From contig JAKSXM010000007.1 in assembly GCA_022575985.1 (NCBI GenBank), positions 54,590,501 to 54,654,500 on the forward strand: DNA of 64,000 bases, written 5' to 3'. Positions 22,622 to 35,000 of the stretch are shown one piece after another. The notes under the pieces are model-generated. The model searched no databases, was not told where the DNA came from, and saw only the letters and a list, made by a program, of their open reading frames with translations. How positions within the stretch are numbered: position 1 is the stretch's first letter; the number at the start of each line of letters is the position of its first letter. This DNA is from Anagrus nilaparvatae. Taxonomy: Eukaryota; Arthropoda; Insecta; Hymenoptera; Mymaridae. Made by a program: the position numbers and the translations under genes.

Positions 22622-23677
22622 TATGTATGTAATCGGTGATATTTCACAAACATTATGGAATTAAGACCTAATTATATTTAACTTATATTTAAAAGTATGG
22701 TTTTTACTCTATATTTCGAATCTGATACTTAATTTTTTGAAAATTTTTTTTCCAAAATTTTTTTCACGAAAAAATACAAAAAACACCAATTTTTTTTTTC
22801 TTTTTGGACGTAATACCTATATTATTTCTATGAAAGTACTAGTTTTAGAAAGTTTGTTTATAGTCATTTTTTGGATCTGATACCGAATTTTTTCAAAATT
22901 TTTTTCTCAAAATTAAAAAGACAAAAAATTTTAAAAACCTGCAATATTTTTTTTTTTTTTGGTGTAATACCTCATTTAATTCAATGAAAGTACTAATATC
23001 TGAAAATATTGCAACCGGTGATGTTTCACAAACATTATGGAATTAAGACCTAATTTTTTTTTCAAAAATTTTTTCACCAAAAAAGCTCGAGGTACTTTTT
23101 TTTTTTTTTAATTTGGATGTAATACCTCATTTATTTCCACGAAAGTACTTATATTTTAAAGTATGGTTTTTACTCTATATTTCGAATCTGATACTTAATT
23201 TTTAAAAAATTTTTTTTCCAAAATTTTTTTCACGAAAAAATGCAAAAAACACCAATTTTTTTTTTCTTTTTGGACGTAATGCCTAATTTATTTCTTCGAA
23301 AGTACTAGTTTTAGAAAGTTTGTTTATAGTTATTTTTTGGATCTGATACCGAATTTTTTCAAAAATTTTACCTCAAAATTAAAAAAACAAAAAATTTAAA
23401 AAACTGCAATATTTTTGTTTGTTTCTGGATGTAATACTTCATTCAGTTCCATGAAAGTACTTATATTTGAAAATATGGTTTTTACTTGATATCTCGAATC
23501 TGATAATTAAATTTTTGAAAATTTGTTCCAAAATTTTTAATCAATAAAAAAAACTTTTAAAAGTTAATAGAAATGTATGTGTGATTGCATGCTTGTAATC
23601 GGTGATACCTGTGGCATATTGAAGTATTAAACTCATTGTTTGAGGAACCTTAGTGCCAGCTAGTTGGCAGGGTATTT
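22393..23677 (+). mobile_element. GGTTCCTC repeat family, copy 1 (expanded)
   Basis: Starts with the hairpin GGTTCCTCAAAGAGGAACC after a T run and ends with TTGAGGAACCTTAGTGCCAG, then CTAGTTGGCAGGGTATTTT, where TGCCA/TGGCA can pair. Between them are GGCATATAAGCACGTTTTG, a microsatellite and blocks built on 'GTAATACCTCATTTATTTC' and 'GTATGGTTTTTACTC'. A segment of about 466 bp is tandemly duplicated (22695 onward repeats at 23161 onward), so this copy is longest. Copies 2 and 3 are at 33437 and 51184, all in the same orientation. No coding capacity. T-rich flanks, a terminal hairpin and an internal microsatellite recall Helentron-derived HINE/DINE elements, but that class is not proven. Confidence 0.65.
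22505..22618. repeat. GT microsatellite
   Basis: An interrupted (TATG)/(TGTGTT) start followed by an uninterrupted GT run of about 80 bp. It lies inside copy 1 of the GGTTCCTC family; copy 3 has a short GT run at the same place, so the microsatellite is seeded by the element. Confidence 0.95.
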
Positions 23678-24008
23678 TCTCTAGCGCTTGGTAACTCTCT
23701 TCTTTTACCGCCACTGCCGGCTTCTAAAACTAGGAAGTTGCCACGCCCTTGATCTATTACTAATGTATTACGTTGTTTGCTCGCTTTTCACTTTTACCTT
23801 TTTTGTGCCCTAATTTTGAAATTTTTTCTTGTTGTTTATTTTGATAATTACTTAAAGTAATTATTTTTTCTGACTTGTTTTTCGTATGTTTGAACTGACG
23901 CCACTTGTTTTTTTTTGCATGAACAATTGTGTGTTTTTATTGCTTTTTGTTTGCACAAAACACTAACAACTGTATTTCCCGGTAAATCCGGCTTTTCGAC
24001 GAAGGACC

Positions 24009-24291
24009 ATGTTAAATGTTGGTCTGCTGTGTACCAACACTTAGGATTGTGTGGATTTGTGTGGATGCTGTAGAAATAAGAACGCTTGATATAATAACAA
24101 TAATAATAATATATATAAAATCTTTATTCCTTAAAACTGTATAATGTATGTGGGCGTTGTGCCCTTGTGAGAGCTACATGACGACTGACTGAGCGCTTGA
24201 CTATGCTTTCTTAATGACTATAGTTTTAGTGTGTAATGTATAGATATTGTTTAGGGACTATGGCCCATGCGTGAGATCATGTGAGATTGAA
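24009..24291 (+). mobile_element. Possible solo or 3' LTR
   Basis: Begins TGTTAAATGTTGGTCTGC after the purine-rich GAAGGACCA and ends GAGATTGAACA. Inside are AATAATATATATAAAATC and TTTATTCC, resembling a TATA box and R-region start. TG...CA-type ends and the preceding purine tract suggest a retrotransposon LTR. No flanking duplication or internal gag-pol is present, so this is a weak call. Confidence 0.3.
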
Positions 24292-24304
24292 CAATTCTCA
24301 AAAC

Positions 24305-24420
24305 TAATTGTATATAGAACATGTTTGCAGGAAGGAGTACCCTGAGAATCCTAAAATCTAGGGGGGGGGGGGGTCAAATGGGTATAAGAATAATTTAAAT
24401 TTTGGGACTAAATTAAAAAT
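24305..24420. repeat. MITE family B, end fragment with 13-G run
   Basis: AGAACATGTTTGCAGGAAGG, GAGTACCCTGAGAATC and then 13 consecutive G (24361-24373) followed by TCAAATGGG. This is the G-rich end of family B. Confidence 0.55.
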
Positions 24421-27400
24421 AAATTTCATCAATTACATTAATTTGTATTGGTGAATAATAATATTAGTCCGTAAAGACCGATAAATACTATTTATCATAT
24501 ATATTTCAATTATCATCGGACGATAAAAATATTATTCTAATAATATTTAATGAAATATTTTTATTTACATGATGAATTGTTTTTTTTTTTAAACTAGAAT
24601 TTCAAGAGCTCGACTTTTTGAATTAGCTAGCCAGGCGGAGCTATATATTTTTGAATAACTTGCTTCTTATTTATCTTTCTTTTAAAATATAGTTTTAGCA
24701 ATAGAAAATAAAAAATTTTTATGTACCAGGATAACCAAAAACGTGATTGAAAGAGAGAATTCACTTATTTTGTAAATTTTAAAAGACAAATAAGATTAAC
24801 TTTAATAATTGATGCACTAATTATGAAATTTTTTATTTACAAGTATTAAATTGATTGTAGGTTATGCTATTTTAAAGTTATAAGGGTTAATAATTTAGCT
24901 GAATTTAGGGAAAATAATTGTCTTATTACAAAAAATAGTATGATGTTGAATCTAAGGATTATATGAGAGCTGTAATGTTGTATACCTACAACATGTCGTT
25001 CAGGCTGGTATAGCTCTGACAAATAACATGATGCTTGATAAAAGTTACATAAATTAAAAATAACAACAAAAAAAAAAATTCATAGTCAAATTCAAGTTTT
25101 TTTTTACGAAAAATAGTATTTTAAAATTCTCTAAACTGCTCCATACCAAATTTAGATATTTAGGTATAAAATAAATTTGCTTGGCTGACAAATAGCTGAA
25201 CTTACTTGCAATATATAAATGTTCAGATTAATCATTTAAGCATTTTGAAACAAGTTAATGCTTAAAAATTAATATACAGCAAATTTAAAGAAAAATAAGT
25301 GCAAAATTTTCTAATATCAACCTTACAGTTTATTGTTACGTAGAAGATGTAATTATATGAATAAAATTTATTTTACAATTCGAGATTCCTTGGAAATTAA
25401 AATTTTTTCTTTGCGAAAAATTGCAAACATTACTTTTTATTATTTTTTAATATAATTATTTTTTTTTTAATTTATTTATTTGAAGCTTTTTACTTTTCTT
25501 TGGTTCTTATTAATAAAATTTAAATTTAAATTTACATGACCTCATAATCTTTTATTATGCCGAATAAACCATTAAAATATAAATACCAATTCAAAACATA
25601 AAAAAAAGTTAAGATATTAAAGAGTTCATCTTTTTTTTAGACATTAATGATTGACCATTTAATAAAAAATAAAACTTTTAATATGACTTAAAACTTAAAA
25701 GTATACAGTAAAGTTGTTAAAAGTTTAAAAAAGAATCGCTGTATCTACTGACCATACTCTATCTTTTATCTATATCTAGTTTTTTATTCTTTCTAAAAAA
25801 AAAATAAGTAGTTTTAGAATCTTTTAAGCCTTATATTGTACTTTAAAATTAATTTCTTTTTTTATGTTTAAAATTTATAAACTTATACTCTGTCAAATTT
25901 CAGTATCATTGCGATTTAACGAAAATAAAATTAAAATAAATTGACCATTTTCGAATTTTTTTTTTCTTTTTTTATAAAAACTATTTTATAAAGCGAAAAA
26001 AAAAGAATATTTTTTTATTTCCTTTCCTTTTATGTTTACATATTTTCAATTAGGAAAATAAATTCATTGTTAGTTTTAAACGCCTTATTCAGCATTCGAA
26101 TCGTAGGTATAGTTTAGAAATAGTCAAATATAGGAAAGTACTAAACTTTACTTTCTTCAAAACTTAAAATAAACTTTTAGTTAAAGATATGTAGTCCTCA
26201 GGAGATACGTGGTAAAGCAAGATCAGATACACGTTTATGACCTTGTTCTAGAAATTATTTTAAAGTATGTACATATTTGCCGGCAGTTAAACATAATTTT
26301 ACTTACATACAACTTGTTAAATTTTTAATATTATCTTTTTCTTTTTAAATCTAGAATTTATATATTAATTTTACCTTATTTTAGCTTCAATAATTTTAAC
26401 TTATTTTAATTTTTGTTTAACTTAAAATATTACTTCCAAAACATTAGATTCCAAAAACTTTATGCAAATCATCAGTTTTTAACAATTTAAAAAAAAAATG
26501 AATTTCTCAATTTCAGTATCTAAGGCTAATAATGTTTACTAGTATATTTAGCACAAAAAAATTTACCAGACCAAATTTTTACAAAGTAATCGTTAATTAA
26601 ACATTACATATTTATAATCAGCAGGATTCATTAAACGGAAAGTTCTTTCGAATTTTGCTGCTTTTACATAAAAGCTCTAAAAAACATAAAAAGATTTATC
26701 CTTATGTAAACTTTCCCGCGGAACCCAAATTTTTGGTCTGACTTTTAATTGGTTCCGTTACTTAACGGGAAATTTGAAATATGTAAAAAATGAAAGATTT
26801 TTTGATCTAGTTTTAAGAAAGCAAAACAAAACCAAAATTTTACCAAAGTAGTATCCTAAAAGAAAAAATTTTTGAGTACCTAAGATAAAGAATTGGTTTA
26901 TCTGCTGGCGAGATATGAATTCTAGAAGATGAAACATATCAATTCGATTTCACACGCATGCGCAACTCAAAAAAAATGTTGACTATGGCATCGAATGGGC
27001 AGGGAAATTTCCTATCTGGATCTGTGAATAAAAATTTTTTTACAAGAAAATAAGCATTTGTGAGAGTTTATAATAATTGTTTGGCTCTTGAAACATATAA
27101 AAATCAAAAATTACATAAAAAACTAAAATGGCTATAAAAAATCAAGGACAAGATCTAGGAAGCTGAAAATTGGCCTGATAACTTATTTTCGATAGTACTT
27201 TAAGAAAATAATATTTTGGAATCAATTTGAAGACCCAAGATTTAGTTTCACATACACTTTAGGAATATTTATACCCACATATTAGTAAGATTAAATACAA
27301 TATTTTTAATCAATTAATTTAAAAAAAGTTTATTCATATTAGTTTTTTAGATTTTGCAGGGTATCAAACGTGATGATTTAAATTAGTAAGATGTTCGATG

Positions 27401-27668
27401 GTTAATATAATACATAATTTTCTTCATCTGTTTGAAGTGTATTAACTTTTTTTATTGATATAGGTTATAAGACACCCTCTGGATTACTTAAAATTAAGAA
27501 ATAATTCATTTTTTAGAATTTTTTCCTTCATTTTTTGATATCTGAAATCCCTTTTTTTGTGACTACTGGATAAAATAAATTTTTGTTTTCTGCTGTTGCA
27601 ACTAGATCAGATTTAGAAAATTTTCATCTAGAGCTTTTTTTAATTCATCGATTAGGCTCTGACATTTT
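24421..27668. other. AT-rich non-coding stretch
   Basis: No gene recognised. It contains a dispersed repeat at about 26080-26300 that is also present at 49160-49390 and is listed separately. Confidence 0.4.
26080..26300. repeat. Dispersed repeat, pair with 49160-49390
   Basis: Shares with 49160-49390 the ordered words TAGTTTAGAAA, AATAGGAAA.TACTAA, GATCAGATAC, GTTTATGACCTTGT and AAAGTAT. Diverged, no coding capacity, ends undefined. Confidence 0.5.
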
Positions 27669-28283
27669 CAGGATACAAACTTTCCGAACATACTTACATA
27701 TACACAGACATTCACAAGGGAAGTTCAATACATTTCGAACACCAAATTACACCAAATGGTTAATGATGAGTTTTTTACGCTGAAAAAACATGTCGACTAA
27801 CCTTCATTCATTCCAATGGGCCTTCTGGGCCTAGAAACGCAGGGCTCAATGTTATAAAATAGGGGTTTTTGGTAATTTTCAATAAAACGCCAAAACCTCG
27901 CAAGTTAACCAAAACTCTTCTGGTTGGTCTCATTATTTTTATTTATGTATCATCATTCATACGCCGTAAACCGCAATTTATTATCACTAATTCTCTCATC
28001 ACTATAGCCAATTAACCAAACGGTCATTTTTGGCTAAAAATGACCAATTTTTAAATTGCTGCCAAATTTGTAAATATTGACGAAAATGTGTTTTATAGGT
28101 CTGAAAAAATTTATACAAGGTTTAAGTTTAAGTTTTAGGCCCAGAAGGTCCGTTGCAATGAACGGAGGGTAGTCGGCATGTTTTTTCAACATAACAAACT
28201 CATCCATAACCATTTGGTGTAATTTGGTGTTCCGATTGTATTGAACTCCCCTTGTCAGTATAAGAATGTTAAAGACATCCTGG
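27669..28283. mobile_element. Foldback element, GGGCCTTCTGGGCC family
   Basis: The left arm 27669-27835 and right arm 28136-28283 are reverse complements over about 120-145 bp, including ACACCAAATTACACCAAATG, GAAAAAACATG and TGGGCCTTCTGGGCC. The loop (27836-28135) contains the GGTTTTTGGTAATTTTC and CTGGTTGGTCT words found in the arms of the 34- and 40-kb copies. No ORF of merit. Related copies or fragments: 2385-2650, 34090-35000, 37097-37300, 40190-40870 and 63655-63800. Confidence 0.7.
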
Positions 28284-28304
28284 AATTGGACATTTTTAGG
28301 ACTT

Positions 28305-28400
28305 TTTCATTTTTTGACCTGACAAACTTATAAGGAACGAATTCTATGTATTGATTGTACATAGAAATCGTTCCTTATAAGTTTGTCAGAATAAAAAATG
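28305..28400. repeat. 30-bp-arm hairpin, miRNA-like shape
   Basis: Arms 28321-28350 and 28358-28387 are reverse complements with one mismatch and a 7-nt loop (GACAAACTTATAAGGAACGA in the left arm), extended by TCATTTTTT/AAAAAATGA pairing. It sits just beyond the right arm of the foldback element. Confidence 0.6.
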
Positions 28401-29239
28401 AAAAAACATGATCGTGCCTAAAAATAATAGAAAATTGAGTTATAAAATATTAAAATTAAATAAATAGTTATTATTTATTAAAAAAAATAATATTCTTAAA
28501 AAAAATAAATTTTTAAATTTAGAGAGTTCAAAGAAAAGATTTTTAGTACATATATATTTTTATTTATTAAATTCTACTTACTAAGCAAATATAACAATTA
28601 ATTTTTCTTTTAACTTATTTCATTGTTCTACGTTACATTTTAATAATCATTTTCTTTATCTTACTAAATTAGTTTTATTAATTTATTTTACAAAATTTAA
28701 TTTAAATTAATAATAATTTTATTACTTTAGAAATAGAAATCCTGCATTATGTATAGAAAAGAAAGATTATAAAAGATAAAATGAAATATAAAAGAAAATA
28801 AAATATTAATCATTGTCTTCGTAAGTTAACTCAAACTTAACTTATATATTTTACAAGAATTAAAAGAAAGAAATAACTGTCACGATGAAACTAATGGGAA
28901 GTTTCGTAAAAATGTATAATACTTTATACATCATAATGCTGAGTAGCGGTGACTATGTATATGTCGTAGCTCCATAGAATAATCGGTTTTCATAGGCTAT
29001 AAGCTATATATTACTGTATATATTAAAATTATTTTTGAAGATGGTTATTTAAAATAAATTTAATAATGTAAATAAAATTACAAGATACAAATAAATAATT
29101 CACGACATAATAATATTAGTAAATTTATTTTATTTAAAATTAAGAGTCTCAAAACTTTGATATTTGTCTATCAAGCTATCGACTTTCAGCTTTATACGCT
29201 AAAAGCCTGCCTATAGACTATAAATCTGATTCCCCCAGC
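28401..29239. other. AT-rich non-coding stretch
   Basis: Nothing beyond AT-rich sequence was recognised. Confidence 0.4.
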
Positions 29240-29700
29240 TTCATAGAGAATTGCGCTGGCTCAAGCAATTTTTAAGGCTCTAGGTGGCTTGATATGGAAT
29301 TTTGACTTCTCTAAGTATATGTAAGATGTGATCTGCAGTTCAGTTTGCTATCAAGAATGATCCCAAAGGTCTTAACTACTAAAACAAAAGGGATAGTAAT
29401 ATCATTAATATCTTTTCTAGGTTATCTAATTAAATTTGCGGTTGTTGAAAGTACTGGAAGAAAAATAAATTACTCCTATTTTTCTAGAGTTTAAGCTAAT
29501 AGAGGATTTTTCAGCTCAGGATAAGACATAATCAGGGACTTCAAATTAATTGCAGATGCCTTCAGGTAGCTAAATAGAATGAACCTGAAAGTATACCTGT
29601 AGATCATCAGCAGAAAATAAATTTTGAATGTAGCTCTGGAGAAGTCTGAGTTCCTGAGTCTACATATATAAGTTTGGAGGGGGGTAACTTGCTGAGTGTC
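29240..29700 (-). pseudogene. Non-LTR reverse transcriptase fragment with stops
   Basis: The minus strand from about 29630 reads FSADDLQVYFQVHSI, the ADD catalytic box of a reverse transcriptase, and further downstream VKTFGIILDSKLNCRSHLTY, which matches the thumb block V-K-x-L-G-V-x-x-D-x-x-L-x-W-x-x-H-I of Jockey/CR1/I-type elements. Stops and frameshifts interrupt the frame many times, so it is an old dead fragment. Neither the endonuclease nor the 3' tail is seen. Confidence 0.7.
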
Positions 29701-30402
29701 TGAAGATAAACTGAATTTAAAGAGTAACTAATTGTTTGCTTGTTACAGTTTTAATATATATATCATACTTTGTATGTTTAAGTGTATTAAACTTTCTGGC
29801 AATAAATAATAATAATAATAATAATATATATACATTTAACTTTTGCTTTTTACCAAAACGATACTGCAAATAATTTACTCTCACCTAAGTATTGCACCAT
29901 CTAGTCGTAGCTTTTCAAGACATAAAGCAAAGCAATTTCCAACAATAAAGCCTTTTGCGATTCCAAAAGAAAATTTTAAGTGCAAATGATAAATTGAAAA
30001 ATCGGACAAAAAGGTCCAATAAATGGTTTTTGGTAAATATATGTCACATTTAAACTTAATCTAAATTTATCTTACGATAATACGTATATTTAAAATATTT
30101 TAACTTACTTTAATCTAAATAACAATTATCTACTTTCCTTTAGTACTTAAAAGCTGATGTATAGTACATTAAGTATATAATTCAAGCTTTTTTTTAAATC
30201 TACTTTTGAGTTTTGTTAATTTTATATTTTATGAAAACTTTAGCCATAAATTTAACTTTAACTTATAACTAAAGACTTCATATGACTCCATTTATACTAC
30301 GGTAATATGTTCTCGGGATTTTCTATATCGTTTAATATCTAACATCGATCTTTTAAAAGACTGATTAGTTTTGTTATACAGAATAAAAAAATGTATATAT
30401 TA
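29701..30402. other. AT-rich non-coding stretch
   Basis: An AAT microsatellite lies near 29808-29826. No other feature supported. Confidence 0.4.
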
Positions 30403-31458
30403 TATATGTTCATGTCCATTTACCAACGTCGGAACAAATTTTTTTTTCAAAATTTTTTTTAAGTGGTTTTTTTTAGGCCTTGGATTCCCCAGAATTTTCG
30501 AAAAATATTCATTTAGGCAAAAAATTTCTGAGGCTCGTAAATTGGTTTTTTTGAGATTTTTGATTTTTAGGGCTTTAAAAAGACTTTAAAATTATCTCAA
30601 AATCGATACACTTTTTATATATAATTATATATATATTCATTTATATTCATATGATTAGGAAAAAGGTTTTTTTTATCTGGACTACCTACAAAAAAATGTA
30701 TTACTTTATCTTAGGTCACTCCCGGTTTCATTTTTAGTAGTTATAATTTTTCAAATTTTAGTACTATAAAATTGACGAAAAATAAAATTCCCCATGATGA
30801 AATTTGCTCAAACTTTTCCAGAAGTTGGCCTATGTATCAGTTTGTTCCAAAAAAATTTTTAAGATTTGACATTCAAATGAGCACCCACAATCATTATTTT
30901 AATCTTTCAAAATAAACCAAAATTATCTAAAACAGGAGGCTGTAAAAATTTTTTTTCGTCAAATTAAAATATAAATTAATATTTGCTATTTTTTGGGAAA
31001 TATTACCAATAAAGAATTACATTGATATCAATTTTACCTTGATTAAAAATAGTTCTGCTTCTTTTTTAGCTAATTCTAGTTAAAATTTTGACAAACTAAA
31101 ATAATAATTGTGGGTGCTCATTTAAAGTGAACATCTCAAAAATTGTTTTGGGAAAAACTGACATTTAGGCAAGAATTCAAACCATTAAAAATGAAAACAA
31201 GAAGTGGCCCAAAATATAAATTTTTCGGGTAGTCAGTAAAACTGCATCCGTTTTGAGATAATTAAGCCTTTTCAGAGCCCTAAAATTCAAAAATCTCAAA
31301 AAACCAAATTTTCGAGGACAAAAATTTTTATCAAAAACTAATATTTTTTAAAAATTCCGGTGAAAACATCAATGCAAAACCTAAAAAAAACCTTTTAGAA
31401 AAAAATAAAAAAAAAAAAATTTAGCTTCAGCGTTCTTACATGGACCTGAACATATGTA
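30403..31458. mobile_element. Foldback element of about 1.05 kb
   Basis: The outer arms contain TATATGTTCATGTCCATTTA (left) and the reverse complement of ACATGGACCTGAACATATG (right, near 31438-31452). Nested pairs continue inward: GAGATTTTTGATTTTTAGGGC at 30552 with its complement near 31280, and GAGCACCCACAATCATTATT at 30880 with its complement near 31100. Most of the element therefore pairs with itself. The arms are diverged and no coding frame is seen. Confidence 0.6.
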
Positions 31459-31919
31459 CATGTATAGAACCGAATAGAAAATCGAAAAATACGTGATTCT
31501 TATATTGATGGCTTATTGTATATTACTTATTATCGTGTATGAATGGTCTATTTTCACAAATAATTCATTCTTTAATTTTATTTTATATCAAAGGTTATTC
31601 ATTTTATAATTTTATTTTTGAATTCTGAACAATATTACAACTTTCCTTGAACCTTACTGGCAAGTCTTTAATTTTATTTGAAAAATAATTCTTTTGTTAA
31701 CCAAAACTTTATTTTGATAAAGTTGGGCTAAATGCAAAATTTGCACTATGCAGTATATATAATTTTCAAATAATAGTTTTAATTTTAATTAATAATTTAC
31801 AAATATAATTTTTTCATAAATATTATTTTATTTTATTTAATAAAATTTAAACTTTATAATTATTATTCAAGATTTTTTTCTTCAAAAATTATAAAATAAA
31901 AGATAATAATGACATCTAT
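31459..31919. other. AT-rich non-coding spacer
   Basis: Between two foldback elements; nothing recognised. Confidence 0.4.
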
Positions 31920-33106
31920 TAGTCGGGCAGCCACAAATGTATTTCGTAACTCAATTTTTCATTTTTTAGGTCCGTGGATAAAAATAGGTGATTAATTGTT
32001 ATTAACAAATTATTGCAAAATTATTCCAAAATTAAGCAAAATCGAGTTGTAAATGTTAACAAGCTTTAAAAATTTGCGAGTTCAGCAAAACTTTCTGATA
32101 TAATTTAACTTACAGTATATAAATTTTTAATATTTAATACTTTATATTAATTATTTAACAATTAAAAATTGTTTAAACAATTTGTAAATGTTTATTACTT
32201 TTTTGGGTTAAAACTAAGTCCGATACTGAATTATGTAATATGTACTTTTTTATATCCTGAATTCGAATATCAATTTTAAAGAAAATTATTTTGGCGATTT
32301 TTTAAATAATTAAAAGTTTTTTGAACAAAATATTATAAATTATCCTTGAATTTTTCAATTCATATTTTTAATATAAGAAAATAGCCTAAGCTCCTATCAC
32401 TAGAGCCCAGCATCGGTGAGCACTCGTTCTAGTGACCACATTAGTACCGAAACTTTTGCACCCTTGATACTATAAGTGTATTCAATATATTATTGAAAAT
32501 TAAGTAAACATTCGCCTCTTTTAATTTTTGTTAAAATAAAGCTTTATTTTAAATTTAGGACATAAAAAAATACATGTAACTTAGTGCCGCACTCAGTATT
32601 AATCGAAAAAAGTAATTAACATTTACAAATTGTTTAAACAATTTTTAATTGTTTAAACAACCGTCAAAATAATTTTTATTGAAATTGAGCTTTAAATTTG
32701 TATTCAGGGTACAAAAAAATACATGTATTTTAGTATCGCACTCAGTTTTGATCGAAAAAAGTAATTATTAACATTTACAAATTGTTTAAACAATTGAAAA
32801 TTGTTTAAATAATTAATCTAAAGTATTAAATATTAAAAATTTATATACTGTAAGTTAAATTATATCAGAAAGTTTTGCTGAACTCACAAATTTTTTAAGC
32901 TTGTTAACATTTACAACTCAATTTTGCTTATTTTTGGGCTAATTTTGCAATAATTTGTTAATAACAATTAATCTGCCACTTTTAGGTCAAAATAGACCCC
33001 GGATTCGGATTTAGCAAGTCAAAAAACGTATAATACACCTATTTTTATCCACGGACCTAAAAAATAAAAAAGTGGGTTACGAAATACATTGGTGGCGGCC
33101 CGACTA
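31920..33106. mobile_element. Foldback element of 1.19 kb with possible TAT duplication
   Basis: Ends are TAGTCGGGCAGCCAC (31920) and the complement of TAGTCGGGCCGCCAC (33106). The arms continue with TGTATTTCGTAAC and TTTTTTAGGTCCGTGG, and further with GTTAATAACAATTA and ATAATTTAACTTACAGTATA blocks, for more than 300 bp. TAT lies directly outside both ends (31917-31919 and 33107-33109), a candidate 3-bp target duplication. The centre has two units of about 150 bp containing ATTGTTTAAACAAT palindromes and GCCGCACTCAG. Non-coding. Confidence 0.7.
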
Positions 33107-33111
33107 TATCA

Positions 33112-33300
33112 TTTTTATAAATAGCATATTACGACTCATGGCCAGAAAAATAAAGAATGGCCCAAATCGCACGCAAATTTCTGCGATTTGGGGCATTCTT
33201 TTTTTATGGCCCAGGGTGGTATACGATTTTTCTGCATCAGTGGCAAGAAAGCAGGTCTTTGCCGGACGAGCAGCGGCATTACATTACATAATACATTTTT
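33112..33300. repeat. GGCCCAAATCGC hairpin repeat
   Basis: Positions 33138-33212 form an imperfect hairpin: ATGGCC, AAAAATAAAGAATGGCCC and AAATCGCA pair with TGCGATTTGGGGCATTC, TTTTTTTATGGCC around a 10-nt loop. Relatives lie at 1441-1605 and about 57470-57560. The short frame across it is not a gene. Confidence 0.6.
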
Positions 33301-33436
33301 GAAAATAAAATTTTTTATTTAATTTCAAATGGTATTACATGTTCCAAACAGATCCCTTTAAAATTCATAATTACCTTAAAGAGATATCAAATTAACATTT
33401 TTAAAATAAATATTTTTTGTAATTATAATTTTTTTT

Positions 33437-33846
33437 GGTTCCTCATAGAGGAACCATTGTGATGGGTCAAATTTTGATTTTTGATTTTTTGGCATATAAG
33501 CACGTTTTGAGACATATAAAACCTAATAATATAAAGTACTTATATTTGAAAATATGGTTTTTACTCGATATCTCGAATCTGATAATTAATTTTTTGAAAA
33601 TTTTTTTTACAAAAAAATACAAAAAAACACCAATTTTTATTTTCTTTTTGGACGTAGTACCTTATTTCCATGAAAGTACTAATATCTGGAAATTTTGTAA
33701 CCGGTGATATTTCACAACTATTATGGAATTAAGAGAGAAATGTATGTATGATTTCAGAGTTGTAATCGGCGATATCAGTGGTTTATTCATGTATTAAGCT
33801 CATTGTTTGAGGAACCTTAGTGCCAGCTAGTTGGCAGGGTATTTTT
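33437..33846 (+). mobile_element. GGTTCCTC repeat family, copy 2 (short)
   Basis: Same start hairpin (GGTTCCTCATAGAGGAACC) and same end (GAGGAACCTTAGTGCCAGCT, AGTTGGCAGGGTATTTT) as copy 1, but only 410 bp and without the GT run. T runs flank both ends. Confidence 0.7.
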
Positions 33847-34089
33847 TTTAATTGTTTTATATTTAAATTTTACTTTATTTAAATTACTTAAGAATGATAA
33901 AAATTTTTTAAATACAATTGAATATTTTAGTTTTATTTGTGGTTAAAAAATTTTCATTTTATGAAATAGGTGTATTTTCTTTTTTGATTTTTTCAATTTT
34001 TCGGTCAACGTTTATTATTAATTTTATACACTATTAACGCAATTTAAAATTAATTTCACAAACCATTAAACCAAATTTGACTTACAAAT

Positions 34090-35000
34090 GGGGACTGCTT
34101 CCTTTGGGAAACCAAATTACTATCTATAGTTTATTCAAATGGGCCTCCTAGGATTAGAAACACGAGGATCAATATTAACAAATAGGGTTTTTTGGTAATC
34201 TTGTATACAACGGTGCAATATTGCAAATCAATCAACCAAACTTCAAGTTGGTGTCAGTTTTAACGATCTTTTGGTCCAAATGTCGTCTTTAAAACAGAAA
34301 TTTTTTATCAATAATTCTTTATTCGCTACAGGCCATTTTTAAAGTTGCTGTTAAACTTGTATTTTATTATGAAAAAAGGCTTTAATGATCTCAGAAATTT
34401 TCTAAAAGCTTCAAGTTTCTAAAAATTCTTTAGTCTCCCTTTTCAATGATTTTGTTGCTAGATATGACAATTTAGAATCAAAGTCCCAATTTCAGGATTT
34501 AAAAAAATAAATAAATTTTTATCATTATTTTTGAAAAGTGATATCTTAGAAACTGTGCAAAAAAAAGACGATTAAGAAGTTGTTGGAAACTTGAAGCTTG
34601 TAAAAAAATGTTGAGACTGAGACAAAAAAAAACATTTTCATCAAAAACTAAATTTTGGTAGCAATTAAAAATATGGTCATTGAGGACCAAGGATGGCCAT
34701 TTGGTTAGTTAGCTATAGCAATAAAAAATTGCGGTTTGCAGAGCCTGAAGGGTGAGACTTACATGTAAAAAATTAAAAAATAATAAGAAATGAGACTGAC
34801 TAGAAGTGTTGTGCTTGATTTGCGAATAGATTTATATTGAAATTGCCAAAAAATCCTATTTATTAACATTGAACCCTGTGTTTCTAAGGAGACAAATTTG
34901 AATAATAAGCGGGTATCGGGTGCATTTTTCAACATAAAAAATCATCCATAACTATAGATCGTAATTTATTTTCCTAAAATCAGCAGTCTCCCTTGTTAGA
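34090..35000. mobile_element. Foldback element, GGGCCTCCT family, full hairpin copy
   Basis: Left arm words GGGGACTGCTTCC, AAATTAC.ATCTATAGTT and AAATGGGCCTCCTAGGATT are complemented at the right end (34900-34995). Inner arm words CTTCAAGTTTCTAAAAATTC (about 34410) and GGAAACTTGAAGCTTGTAAA (about 34585) also pair. The whole element is therefore one long nested hairpin with a small central loop (about 34440-34560). Non-coding. Confidence 0.65.

Noticed and set aside
22391..22653. ORFs encoding Cys/Val or His/Thr runs
   Set aside because: They are translations of the GT microsatellite inside a non-coding repeat.
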